Shown: in pieces, positions 1 through 8,444 of the stretch
Layout: every line of letters starts with the position of its first letter
How positions within the stretch are numbered: position 1 is the stretch's first letter
Source of the DNA: Pelomonas sp. KK5
Lineage (GTDB): Bacteria; Pseudomonadota; Gammaproteobacteria; Burkholderiales; Burkholderiaceae_C
Length of the DNA stretch: 55,299 bases
Direction: 5' to 3'
Assembly (NCBI RefSeq): GCF_001984095.1
Contig: NZ_LYVQ01000007.1
Coordinates: 1-55,299, forward strand
Notes under the pieces: generated by a model
What the model saw: the letters and a program-made list of their open reading frames with translations, nothing else
Database searches by the model: none
What the model was told of the DNA's origin: nothing
Translations under genes and position numbers: made by a program

Positions 1-1
1 G

Positions 2-61
2 GGCGAGGGGGTGGCAGGGATGGCGGACATTGCCGCATTGTCGGAGTTCAAGTGGGCTTGA
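2..61 (+). CDS. C-terminal tail of an unidentified gene (partial)
   Basis: The window opens in what may be the last 19 codons of a plus-strand gene ending in TGA at 59-61. The tail reads roughly GEGVAGMADIAAL then SEFKWA. It is too short to assign a family, and its codon use is only moderately like that of the neighbours. It would be convergent with the dehydratase gene at 124. The following 62 bases hold nothing I recognise. Confidence 0.3.
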   Translation, partial: GEGVAGMADIAALSEFKWA

Positions 62-123
62 ACACAAGCGACACGGATCGCGGCTTCGTGCTGTGATCTG
101 GGCCTGCCATTGACGCGGGGCGA

Positions 124-1296
124 TCAGGCCCCGTCGGACAGCGCCTTCATCTCCCGGTACAGGTCCGCCTTGCCCTCGAAGCCGATGCCGGGCAGCTCGG
201 GCAGGGTGACGTAGCCGCCGTCCACCTTCACGCCGTCCGGGAAGCCGCCGAAGGGCTGGAACAGGTCGGGGTAGCTCTCGTTGCCGCCCAGGCCCAGGCC
301 GGCCGCGATGTTCAGCGACATCTGGTGGCCGCCGTGCGGGATGCAGCGGCGGGCGGACCAGCCGTGCTCCTTCAGCATGTCCAGCGTGCGCAGGTACTCG
401 ACCAGGCCGTAGGAGAGCGCGCAGTCGAACTGCAGCCAGTCGCGGTCCGGGCGCATGCCGCCGTAGCGGATCAGGTTGCGCGCGTCCTGCATCGAGAACA
501 GGTCCTCGCCGGTGGCCATCGGGTTCGTGTAGTAGTTGCGCAGCGTGGCCTGCAGCTCGAAGTCCAGCGGATCGCCCGGCTCCTCGTACCAGAACAGGTC
601 GTACTGCGAGAGCGCCTTGGCGTACTGGATCGCGGTGTCGAGGTCGAAGCGGCCGTTGGCGTCCACGCAGAGCTTCTGGCCGTCCTGCAGCACCGAGAGG
701 ATGGAGTCGATGCGGCGCAGGTCTTCGTCGAGCGAGGCGCCGCCGATCTTCTTCTTGACGACCGTGTAGCCGCGGTCGATGTAGCTCCGCATCTCGTCCT
801 TGAGCTTGCCGTGGTCCTGGCCCGGGTAGTAGTAGCCGCCGGCGGCGTAGACGAAGATCCTGCGGTCGGGCCGGCCGTCGCCGTAGCGCTCGGCCAGCAG
901 CTGGAACAGCGGCTTGCCCTCGATCTTGGCCACTGCATCCCACACGGCCATGTCGATCGTGCCGATCGCCACCGAGCGCTCGCCGTGGCCGCCGGGCTTC
1001 TCGTTGGTGAACATCGCGTTCCAGATCTTGTGCGGGTCGAGGTTCTTGCCGCTGGCGTCGATCAGCGAGTACGGGTTCGCTTCCAGGATGCGCGGGATGA
1101 AGCGCTCGCGCATCAGCGTGCCCTGGCCGTAGCGGCCGTTGGAGTTGAAGCCGTAGCCGACGACCGGCTTGCCGTCGCGGATCACGTCGGTGATGACCGC
1201 CACTAAACTCAGGGTCATCTTGCTGAAGTCGATGTAGGCGTTGCGGATGGGCGAGCTGATCGGCAGGGTCTTCTCGCGGATGTCGACAATCTTCAT
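124..1296 (-). CDS. tarD: D(-)-tartrate dehydratase-like enolase-superfamily enzyme
   Basis: This 390-residue protein belongs to the mandelate racemase/muconate lactonizing subgroup of the enolase superfamily. Visible active-site features are a Lys cluster KKKIGG at 181-186, metal ligands Asp212 (VDAN), Glu238/239 (YEEP) and Glu264 (GED), and His321/His324 (IPHGGH). The length and the Lys and His spacing match what I recall of Bradyrhizobium D-tartrate dehydratase, which removes water from D-tartrate to give oxaloacetate. No signal peptide is seen, so it should be cytosolic. It is divergent from a LysR regulator across 113 bases, the usual layout for a substrate-induced catabolic gene. The exact sugar acid is an inference; another acid-sugar dehydratase is possible. 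Confidence 0.85.
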   Translation of the reverse strand: MKIVDIREKTLPISSPIRNAYIDFSKMTLSLVAVITDVIRDGKPVVGYGFNSNGRYGQGTLMRERFIPRILEANPYSLIDASGKNLDPHKIWNAMFTNEKPGGHGERSVAIGTIDMAVWDAVAKIEGKPLFQLLAERYGDGRPDRRIFVYAAGGYYYPGQDHGKLKDEMRSYIDRGYTVVKKKIGGASLDEDLRRIDSILSVLQDGQKLCVDANGRFDLDTAIQYAKALSQYDLFWYEEPGDPLDFELQATLRNYYTNPMATGEDLFSMQDARNLIRYGGMRPDRDWLQFDCALSYGLVEYLRTLDMLKEHGWSARRCIPHGGHQMSLNIAAGLGLGGNESYPDLFQPFGGFPDGVKVDGGYVTLPELPGIGFEGKADLYREMKALSDGA

Positions 1297-1331
1297 GGGC
1301 GGTTTCCGAAGGTGTGGCTGAGGACGATGGC

Positions 1332-1344
1332 TGAATGATCGTCA
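1332..1344. promoter_or_regulatory. Candidate LysR operator between tarD and its regulator
   Basis: TGAATGATCGTCA fits the T-N11-A rule for LysR-type operators and has dyad ends TGA/TCA around ATGATCG. It sits about 35 bases from the dehydratase start and 65 from the regulator start, in the divergent intergenic region. No experiment supports it. Confidence 0.4.
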
Positions 1345-1409
1345 TCGGCCCGTGTTTCGGCCAATGCCTGTTTTTTCGCCTTTGATGCCCTGAAAGCACC
1401 GCCCCCGAC

Positions 1410-2333
1410 ATGACGATGAACCTGTCCTGGCTCGACGACTTCCTGGCGCTGGCGGCCAGCGGGAACTTCTCGCGCGCGGCCGAGGAGCGGCACATGACCC
1501 AGCCCGCCTTCAGCCGCCGCATCCGGGCGCTGGAGGAGTGGCTGGGCGCCGAACTGTTCGACCGCAGCAGCCAGCCCGCCCGGCTGACCGCCGCCGGCGA
1601 GTGGTTCCGCGAGACGGCGCAGGAGCTGATGGCGCGCGTGGCGCGCGTGCCGGGCGAGGCGCGGGCCGTCGCCGAGGCCCACTCGACGACGCTGCGCTTT
1701 GCCTCCACCCATGCGCTGTCCTTCACCTTCCTGCCGGAATGGCTGCGCAGCCTCGAATCAAGGGTCGAGGTCGGCCCGGTCACGCTGATCTCCGACGTGC
1801 TGGAGCGCTGCGAGGCCCTGCTGCTGGAGCGGCAGGTGCAGTTCGTCGTGAGCCACGGGCACCCGCAGGCCCCGAGCGAGCTGCAGGCGCAGGGCTTCCC
1901 CTTCGTCAGGGTGGGCAGCGACCTGCTGCTGCCGGTGTCCGCGCCGGGGCCCGACGGGCGCCCCCGGCATGCCCTGGCGGACGCGACGCCCGCGGCGCCG
2001 CTGCAGCTGCTGGGCTACAGCCCGGAGTCCGGCACGGGCCGCATCCTGCGCGAGGTCTGCGGCGCCGCCCTCGACCGCTGCCCGACCCAGGGCGCCTTCA
2101 CGGCGCACCTGGCGTCCGTGCTGAGGACGATGGCGCTGACGGGCCGCGGCATGGCCTGGCTGCCGCGCCGCCTGATCGAGGACGACCTGGCCGCGGGCCG
2201 CCTGCTGGAGGCCGCACCGGCGCCGTGGCATGTGGACATGGACATCAGGCTCTATCGCGACCGGGCGCCGCTCGGGCATGCGGGGGAGCTGTTCTGGCAG
2301 GCGGCCGAGGAGGCCGTACAGTCCGGCCGTTAG
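1410..2333 (+). CDS. LysR-family transcriptional regulator
   Basis: This 307-residue protein has the LysR layout: an N-terminal winged helix-turn-helix (residues about 5-65, with FLALAASGNFSRAAEE and MTQPAFSRRIRALE) followed by a substrate-binding effector domain. It starts 113 bases from the divergent tartrate dehydratase gene, so it probably controls that gene and itself in response to the substrate. No good Shine-Dalgarno precedes the first ATG. A second in-frame ATG lies two codons later, so the start could be 1416. Confidence 0.9.
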   Translation: MTMNLSWLDDFLALAASGNFSRAAEERHMTQPAFSRRIRALEEWLGAELFDRSSQPARLTAAGEWFRETAQELMARVARVPGEARAVAEAHSTTLRFASTHALSFTFLPEWLRSLESRVEVGPVTLISDVLERCEALLLERQVQFVVSHGHPQAPSELQAQGFPFVRVGSDLLLPVSAPGPDGRPRHALADATPAAPLQLLGYSPESGTGRILREVCGAALDRCPTQGAFTAHLASVLRTMALTGRGMAWLPRRLIEDDLAAGRLLEAAPAPWHVDMDIRLYRDRAPLGHAGELFWQAAEEAVQSGR

Positions 2334-2352
2334 CAAGACGCCAAGGAGCGGC

Positions 2353-2778
2353 ATGACGACGACGACCGGCTACTCGGGAACCCCGCTGGCGAAGAAGCTC
2401 GGCCTCAACAAGCCGGCGATGCTGCTTCAGGTGCTGGGCCTGCCGCTGCCCGAATACCGCACGCTGCTGGGCCCGCTGCCGGGCATCGACTTCGTCAGGC
2501 TCAAGCGGCCCGCCGAGCGGGCGGACGTGCTGCACCTGTTCGCCACCGAGCGCGAGGCGCTGGCCAAGGAGCTGGCCGCGGCCCGCAAGGCGCTGCGCGA
2601 CGATGCGGTCGTCTGGGTCTCCTGGCCCAAGAAGGCCGCCAAGGTGCCTACCACGATCACCGAGGACGTGATCCGCGAGCTGGCATTGCCCATCGGTTTC
2701 GTGGACATCAAGGTGTGCGCCGTCTCGGAGGTCTGGTCCGGCCTAAAGTTGATGGTGCGGCGCGAGTTCCGCGCCTGA
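2353..2778 (+). CDS. DUF3052 family protein
   Basis: A 141-residue cytosolic protein of the DUF3052 type. It begins MTTTTGYSGTPLAKKLG and carries a central VVWVSWPKKAAKVPTTITED segment typical of the family. The function is unknown; members often lie near regulators or DinB-like proteins. The start at 2353 is chosen because AAGGAG lies at 2343-2348. An upstream in-frame start would lie inside the LysR gene. The next gene follows after 28 bases, so the two are likely co-transcribed. Confidence 0.8.
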   Translation: MTTTTGYSGTPLAKKLGLNKPAMLLQVLGLPLPEYRTLLGPLPGIDFVRLKRPAERADVLHLFATEREALAKELAAARKALRDDAVVWVSWPKKAAKVPTTITEDVIRELALPIGFVDIKVCAVSEVWSGLKLMVRREFRA

Positions 2779-2806
2779 TGACGACGCACGGACAAGGAGA
2801 CCGCTC

Positions 2807-3313
2807 ATGTCGCTGGCCACGCTGAAGACGATGTTCGCCTACAAGGCCTGGTCCAACGAGGAGCTGTTCGAGCTGCTGTCCACGCTGGCGCCGGACCGTG
2901 CCGACAAGGTGCTGACCCCCGCGCTGCGCCGGCTCAACCACATCTACGTCGTCGACCGCCTGTTCCGCGCCCGGCTGGCCGGCGAGGCGTCCGAGCCCTT
3001 CGAGGCCACCAACACGCGCGAGACGCCCGCGCTGTCCCAGCTGCGCGAGGACGTGGCGGCCACCGACCGCTGGTATGTGGACTACGTGCGCGCGCTGACC
3101 GAGCCGCAGCTGGCCGAACCGCTGCCCTTTCGCTTCACCGACGGCGACGCCGGGCGCATGACGCGCGAGGAGATCCTGGTCCACGTGAGCCTGCACGGCG
3201 GCTACCACCGCGGCAACGTCGGCCAGATCCTGACCGACGCCGGCATCAATCCGCCGCGGGATCTCTACACGAAGTTCCTGCACCTCGCCGAGCCGGCGCG
3301 AAGGGCCGGCTGA
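2807..3313 (+). CDS. DinB-like family protein
   Basis: A 168-residue protein with the DinB/YfiT four-helix-bundle look. It opens with a YKAWSNEELF segment and has the metal-site histidines expected of the fold: HIYVVDRL near residue 45 and HVSLHGGYHRGNVGQIL near 125-140. Family members are putative metal-dependent thiol-conjugate hydrolases or transferases; the substrate here cannot be read from sequence. The start has AAGGAG nine bases upstream. It lies directly downstream of the DUF3052 gene. Confidence 0.85.
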   Translation: MSLATLKTMFAYKAWSNEELFELLSTLAPDRADKVLTPALRRLNHIYVVDRLFRARLAGEASEPFEATNTRETPALSQLREDVAATDRWYVDYVRALTEPQLAEPLPFRFTDGDAGRMTREEILVHVSLHGGYHRGNVGQILTDAGINPPRDLYTKFLHLAEPARRAG

Positions 3314-3329
3314 CCGGCCGGTCGGGCGC

Positions 3330-5408
3330 TCACCAGACCTTGCAGCGCTCCTCGGGCTTCTTCACCATCTTCTGCCCCGGCTTGCAGGAAAAAGCCTTCT
3401 CGAACTCGGGCATGTTCACGACCACGCCGTTGATGCGGTAGCGGCCGGGCGAGTGCGGGTCGGTCTTGGCCTTGACGCGCAGGAACTCGGGGCGGGCGTC
3501 GTTGCAATCCCACTGGGCATAGCCGACGAAGAAGCGCTGCTCGGGCGTCAGGCCGTCCCTGTTGTCCTTGTCCAGCGTCTTGTTGGCGATGTGCGCCTTC
3601 CAGGCCGAGTAGGCCAGCACCAGGCCGCCCAGGTCGGCGAGATCCTCGCCCAGCGTCAGCTTGGAGTTGATCCTGATGTCGTCGACGACGGTGTACTGGG
3701 CGTACTGGTCCGACACGCAGGCGGCGCGGGTCTCGAACTCCTGCGCGTCCTTCTTGGTCCACCAGTCCTTCAGGTTGCCCTTGGCGTCGAACTGGCGGCC
3801 CTGGTCGTCGAAGCCGTGGGTCAGCTCGTGGCCGATGGTGCCGCCGGTATTGCCGTAGTTGGGCGCGTCGTCCAGCTTCGCGTCGTAGAGCGGCGCCTGC
3901 AGGATGCCGGCGGGGAAGTTGATGTCGTTCATCTGCGGGTCGTAGTAGGCATTGACCGTCTGCGGGGTCATCTGCCATTCGCCGCGGGCCACCGGCTTGC
4001 CGATCTTGGCGAGCTGGCGCTTCGACTCGAACACATTGCCGCGCATCACGTTGCCGGCGAAGTCGCCGCGCGCCACCTGCAGCGACGAGTAGTCGCGCCA
4101 TTGGTCGGGGTAGCCGATCTTGTTGGCGATCGAGTGCAGCTTCTCGCGGGCGCGCTTCTTCGTCGCCTCGCTCATCCAGGCCAGCGAGTCGATGCTCTTG
4201 CCCATCTCGGCCTCGATCTCCTGCGTCATCGTCAGCGTCGCCTGCTTCAGCTCGGGGCCGAAGTTCTGCGCCACGAATTCCTGGCCCAGCGCCTCGCCGA
4301 GCTGCTGGTCCACCAGCGCCACGCAGCGCTTCCAGCGCGGCTTCATCTGCGGGGCGCCGTTGAGCGTCTGGCCGAAGAAGTCGAAGTTGGCCTGCACCAT
4401 CGCGTTGTCGAGATAGGGCGCATTGCTGCTGATCAGCTGCCAGCGCAGGTAGGTCCTGATGTCGGCCAGGCTCAGCGTGGCGAACTGCTTGTCCAGCGCC
4501 TTGAAGAAGGCCGGCTCGGTGACGTTGTAGACCTTCAGGCCCGGCGCCACGCCCAGCGCCTTGCGGTAGGCGGCCCAGTCGAAGTGCGGCGTGAGCGCCT
4601 GCAGGCCCTTGGCATCGACCTTGTGGAAGGTCTTGTACGGGTCGCGCTTGTCCACGCGGGTCAGCGTGGCGCGGGCCAAGGCGGTCTCGATCGCCATCAC
4701 CGTGGTCGCGGCAGCCTTCGCCTGTGCGGCATCGCTGCCGGCCAGCTCGAAGCTGCGGGCCACGTGGGCGGCGTACTGCTCGCGCAGCGTCCTGGCCTTG
4801 TCGGTGTCGTCGGTGTAGTAGTCGCGGTCCGGCAGGCTGATGCCGCCGCCGGTGGCGAAGGCGATCACGCGGGTGGAATCGGCAAAGTCCTGGTTGGCGC
4901 CGAAGCCGAAGAAGAAGCGGTCACCGGCGGTGGCCAGGTGCAGCGCGGCGAGCAGGGTGGGCAGTTGCTTCTTGTCGGCGAGCGCGTCGATGCGGGCGAG
5001 CATCGGGGCCAGCGGCGCGAGGCCCGCCTTGTTGGCGGCGGCTTCGTCCATGCAGGCGGCGAAGTAGTCGCCCATGCGGGCCTGGTTGGCGTTGCGCGTG
5101 GCTTGCGCGTCGGACAGCTTGTCGAGGATGCCCCAGAGATAGCGCAGGTTCTCGTTGGCCATCTTCGAATACACGCCCCAGCGCGACTGGTCGGCCGGGA
5201 TCGGATTGTTCTTGAGCCAGCCGCCGCAGGCGTACTGATAGAGGTCCTCGCAGGGGTCGACGCTGCGGTCCATCGCCGTGGTGTCGAGGCTCGGCACGTA
5301 GGGCAGGGCGCTGAGCGGGGCCTCGGGCGTCGATGGGGTCTGGGCGCAGGCCGCGGCGGCGGCGAGGCTCAGGGCGAGCAGGGCAGGCAGGCGTGCGGAG
5401 GACGGCAT
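3330..5408 (-). CDS. M13-family zinc endopeptidase (neprilysin/PepO type)
   Basis: A 692-residue secreted metallopeptidase. The zinc motif HELTH is at 527-531, with the third ligand Glu588 in GEDLADLGG. The substrate-binding NAYYDP motif lies upstream, and the protein ends in the family's CKVW signature. An N-terminal hydrophobic stretch ends in AAAACAQ near residues 18-23, which could be cut as an ordinary signal peptide or lipidated at Cys21. M13 enzymes trim oligopeptides in the periplasm or at the outer surface. It is downstream of korB in the same direction with 69 bases between, and is convergent with the DinB-like gene. Confidence 0.95.
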   Translation of the reverse strand: MPSSARLPALLALSLAAAAACAQTPSTPEAPLSALPYVPSLDTTAMDRSVDPCEDLYQYACGGWLKNNPIPADQSRWGVYSKMANENLRYLWGILDKLSDAQATRNANQARMGDYFAACMDEAAANKAGLAPLAPMLARIDALADKKQLPTLLAALHLATAGDRFFFGFGANQDFADSTRVIAFATGGGISLPDRDYYTDDTDKARTLREQYAAHVARSFELAGSDAAQAKAAATTVMAIETALARATLTRVDKRDPYKTFHKVDAKGLQALTPHFDWAAYRKALGVAPGLKVYNVTEPAFFKALDKQFATLSLADIRTYLRWQLISSNAPYLDNAMVQANFDFFGQTLNGAPQMKPRWKRCVALVDQQLGEALGQEFVAQNFGPELKQATLTMTQEIEAEMGKSIDSLAWMSEATKKRAREKLHSIANKIGYPDQWRDYSSLQVARGDFAGNVMRGNVFESKRQLAKIGKPVARGEWQMTPQTVNAYYDPQMNDINFPAGILQAPLYDAKLDDAPNYGNTGGTIGHELTHGFDDQGRQFDAKGNLKDWWTKKDAQEFETRAACVSDQYAQYTVVDDIRINSKLTLGEDLADLGGLVLAYSAWKAHIANKTLDKDNRDGLTPEQRFFVGYAQWDCNDARPEFLRVKAKTDPHSPGRYRINGVVVNMPEFEKAFSCKPGQKMVKKPEERCKVW

Positions 5409-5477
5409 GGCGGGCTCTCTATTTTTTGCAAGCCCGCATTCTCAACCCAGGCATACGCCCGGCCGAAAGACACGCCT

Positions 5478-6530
5478 CTAGCGCAAACCCGCGTTGATCT
5501 TCGCCAGCGCCTTGGCGCCGGGGCAGAGCTCCGCCTCGGCGAGCTGGTTCAGAGGACGCGCCGAGGTGTTCAGCGCCTGATGAAGATCGCGCGCCTCCGG
5601 GTCCAGGTAGAGCAGGCCGGTGGCGATCTCGCCCGCGGCGGCCAGGGCCTGCACCTGGTTCATCGCGGCGATGCGATCGGTGGGCGCGTAGTCGGGCAGC
5701 AGGCGGCGCAGGCGGATGGCGCTGCCGTCGGGCTGCGGGACCAGGATCAGGCTCTCGTCGCCGGCCGCGTGCTGCTGCTCGGCCAGATCGATGAAGTCGA
5801 TGCGGTTGACCGCCTCGTTGTGCTCGCGCACGTAGTCGTAGCTGCGGGTGCTGCCGGCGTGGTTGTTGAAGGCCACGCAGGGGCTGATCACGTCGATGAA
5901 GGCGGCGCCGCCGTGGCGGATCGCGCCCTCGATCAGCGGCACCAGCTGGTCCTTGTCGCCGCTGAAGCCGCGGGCCACGTAGCTGGCGCCCAGCTGCAGG
6001 GCCATGCTGACCAGGTCGATGGACGCATCGTGGTTGACCGCACCCTTCTTGGCCACCGAGCCGCGATCGGCCGTGGCGCTGAACTGGCCCTTGGTGAGGC
6101 CGTAGACGCCGTTGTTCTCGACGATGTAGACCATGCGCACGCCGCGCCGCATCGCGTGGGCGAACTGGCCCAGGCCGATCGAGGCGGAGTCCCCGTCCCC
6201 GCTGATGCCGAGATACAGCAGCTCGCGGTTGGCCAGGTTGGCGCCGGTCAGCACGCTGGGCATGCGGCCGTGCACGGTGTTGAAGCCGTGGCTCGCGCCG
6301 AGGAAGTAGTCCGGCGTCTTGGAGCTGCAGCCGATGCCGGACAGCTTGGCCACCCGGTGCGGCTCGATGTCCAGCTGCCAGCAGGCCTGCACGATCGCGG
6401 CGGAGACCGAATCGTGCCCGCAGCCGGCGCACAGCGTGGAGACCTTGCCTTCGTAGTCGCGCCGCGTGTAGCCGACCGCGTTCTTCGTCAGGCTCGGGTG
6501 GTGGAGCTTGGGCTTGGCGATGTAGGTCAT
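5478..6530 (-). CDS. korB: 2-oxoacid (2-oxoglutarate):acceptor oxidoreductase beta subunit
   Basis: A 350-residue TPP-binding subunit. Key features are Cys34, Cys37 (LCAGCGHD) and Cys68 (GIGCSS) for a [4Fe-4S] cluster, and the TPP/Mg motif from GDGD (111-114) to ENNGVYGLTKGQ (138-149). With the alpha/gamma subunit it would oxidatively decarboxylate 2-oxoglutarate to succinyl-CoA. It begins 2 bases after korA stops, so the two are translationally close. It is the last gene of the korC-korA-korB unit. Substrate preference among 2-oxoacids is inferred from context. Confidence 0.93.
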   Translation of the reverse strand: MTYIAKPKLHHPSLTKNAVGYTRRDYEGKVSTLCAGCGHDSVSAAIVQACWQLDIEPHRVAKLSGIGCSSKTPDYFLGASHGFNTVHGRMPSVLTGANLANRELLYLGISGDGDSASIGLGQFAHAMRRGVRMVYIVENNGVYGLTKGQFSATADRGSVAKKGAVNHDASIDLVSMALQLGASYVARGFSGDKDQLVPLIEGAIRHGGAAFIDVISPCVAFNNHAGSTRSYDYVREHNEAVNRIDFIDLAEQQHAAGDESLILVPQPDGSAIRLRRLLPDYAPTDRIAAMNQVQALAAAGEIATGLLYLDPEARDLHQALNTSARPLNQLAEAELCPGAKALAKINAGLR

Positions 6531-6532
6531 GT

Positions 6533-8362
6533 CTAGAAGGCCTGAGTGGCCAGCACGTGGACCTGCCGCGTGATCGCCTCGGTGATGAAGCGCGCGGTGA
6601 TCGGCGTGCCGTCGAAGTGCAGGATGCGGATCAGCTTGTCCGGCGCTGCGTCCAGCTCGTTGACCAGCAGCGTGCGCATCTGCGCGTCGCGGTTCTGCTC
6701 GACGACGAAGACGTGGGCATGCGCCTCGATGAATTCGCGCACGGCCGCCGGGAAGGGGAAGGCGCGCAGGCGCAGGCCGTCCAGCGCGATGCCGGCGGCG
6801 GCGAGCGCTTCGAGCGCCTCGTCCATCGCCGGCGCGGTCGAGCCGAAGTAGATGACGCCCAGGCTGGTCTTGCGCGCCGCGGGCGTCAGCACCGGCGGCG
6901 GCACCAGCGTCGCCGCGGTGGCGAACTTCTTCAGCAGGCGCTCGACGTTGTAGATGTAGTCCGGCCCCTTCTCCGAGTACAGCGCCCGCGGGTCGCGTGT
7001 GGTGCCGCGGGTGAAGTAGGCGCCCTTGCTCGGGTGGGTGCCGGGCAGCGTGCGCCAGGGGATGCCGTCGCCGTCCACGTCCTTGTAGCGGGCGAACTCG
7101 CGGCCGGCCTCCAGCTGCTCGGCCGTCAGCACCTTGCCGCGGTCGTAGCGGCGGGCGTCATCCCATTCGAGCGGATCGCACAGGCGCTGGTTCATGCCGA
7201 TGTCCAGGTCTGTCATCACGAACACCGGCGTCTGCAGCCGGTCGGCCAGGTCCAGCGCGGCGGCGGCATGGTCGAAGCATTCCTTCGGGTCCTGCGGCAG
7301 CAGCAGCACGTGTTTCGTATCGCCATGCGAGGCGTAGGCGCAGGCCAGCAGGTCGGCCTGCTGGGTGCGCGTGGGCATGCCGGTGGACGGGCCGCCGCGC
7401 TGCACGTTGATCAGGGTCAGCGGGATCTCGGCGAAATAGGCCAGGCCGAGGAACTCGGTCATCAGCGAGACGCCGGGGCCGGAGGTAGCGGTGAAGGCGC
7501 GCGCCCCGTTCCAGCCGGCACCGGTGATGATGCCGATGGACGCGATCTCGTCCTCGGCCTGCACGATGGCATAGCGCGCCGTGCCATCGGCCGCATCGGT
7601 GCGCAGCTTGGAGCAGTATTTCTGGAAGGCCTCGGCCACCGAGGACGAGGGCGTGATCGGATACCAGGCGCAGACGGTGGCGCCGCCGTAGACGCAGCCC
7701 AGCGCCGCCGCCGCATTGCCCTCCATGAAGATGCGCTCGCCGATCAGCCCGTGGCGGGCCTTGACCTTGAGCCCCATCGGCGGCTCGCCCAGGTGGTCGC
7801 GCGCGAACTCGCGGCCGGCGTGCAGCGCGCGGACGTTGGAGTCCAGCAACCGTTCCTTGCCGCGGTACTGCTCGGCGAACAGCGCCTCGATGACCGTCGG
7901 GTCCATCTCCATCAGCTGCGACAGCGCGCCCAGCACCATGATGTTCTTGAACAGCTGGCGCTGGCGGGCGTCCTCGTAGGTGGCGTTGCAGATGGCGGTG
8001 ACCGGCATGCCGATCACATGGATGTCCTTGCGGAACTCGCTCTCGGGCAGCGGCCGGGTGCTGTCGTAGAACAGATAGCCGCCAGGCTCCACCTCGGCGA
8101 CGTCCTGCGCCCAGGTCTGCGGGTTCATCGCCACCATCATGTCGATGCCGCCGCGCCGGCCTAACCAGCCATCCTGACTGACACGGACTTCGTACCAGGT
8201 CGGCAGGCCCTGGATGTTGCTCGGGAAGATGTTGCGCGGGCTCACCGGCACGCCCATGCGCAGGATGGCCTTGGCGAACAGCTCGTTGGCCGAGGCCGAG
8301 CCCGAGCCGTTGACGTTGGCGAACTTGACGACGAAGTCGTTCACTGCATCGATGCGGCTCAT
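6533..8362 (-). CDS. korA: 2-oxoacid (2-oxoglutarate):acceptor oxidoreductase, fused gamma-alpha subunit
   Basis: A 609-residue fusion of the gamma domain (about 1-190, CoA and inter-subunit contacts) and the alpha pyrimidine-binding domain (about 215-600, with EGNAAAALGCVYGG, WYPITPSSSV and TSGPGVSLM). The start at 8362 (MSRIDAVNDF) is preferred because GGGGAG lies just upstream. A longer frame would overlap the korC end by 41 bases and adds low-quality residues. It pairs with KorB to form the catalytic core. The gap to korC is 82 bases. Confidence 0.93.
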   Translation of the reverse strand: MSRIDAVNDFVVKFANVNGSGSASANELFAKAILRMGVPVSPRNIFPSNIQGLPTWYEVRVSQDGWLGRRGGIDMMVAMNPQTWAQDVAEVEPGGYLFYDSTRPLPESEFRKDIHVIGMPVTAICNATYEDARQRQLFKNIMVLGALSQLMEMDPTVIEALFAEQYRGKERLLDSNVRALHAGREFARDHLGEPPMGLKVKARHGLIGERIFMEGNAAAALGCVYGGATVCAWYPITPSSSVAEAFQKYCSKLRTDAADGTARYAIVQAEDEIASIGIITGAGWNGARAFTATSGPGVSLMTEFLGLAYFAEIPLTLINVQRGGPSTGMPTRTQQADLLACAYASHGDTKHVLLLPQDPKECFDHAAAALDLADRLQTPVFVMTDLDIGMNQRLCDPLEWDDARRYDRGKVLTAEQLEAGREFARYKDVDGDGIPWRTLPGTHPSKGAYFTRGTTRDPRALYSEKGPDYIYNVERLLKKFATAATLVPPPVLTPAARKTSLGVIYFGSTAPAMDEALEALAAAGIALDGLRLRAFPFPAAVREFIEAHAHVFVVEQNRDAQMRTLLVNELDAAPDKLIRILHFDGTPITARFITEAITRQVHVLATQAF

Positions 8363-8444
8363 TGGTGCTCCCCGCTGGTCGAGTACGCCCAGCGACCCTC
8401 CGAGAGGGTGGGGCCTTGCTTGGGGCGGCCCGGCGCTGCGGCCC

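Noticed and set aside
3453-6536. A 1027-codon plus-strand open frame opposite the M13 peptidase and korB
   Set aside because: Same antisense artefact of high GC; the opposite strand has full family motifs and ribosome sites.
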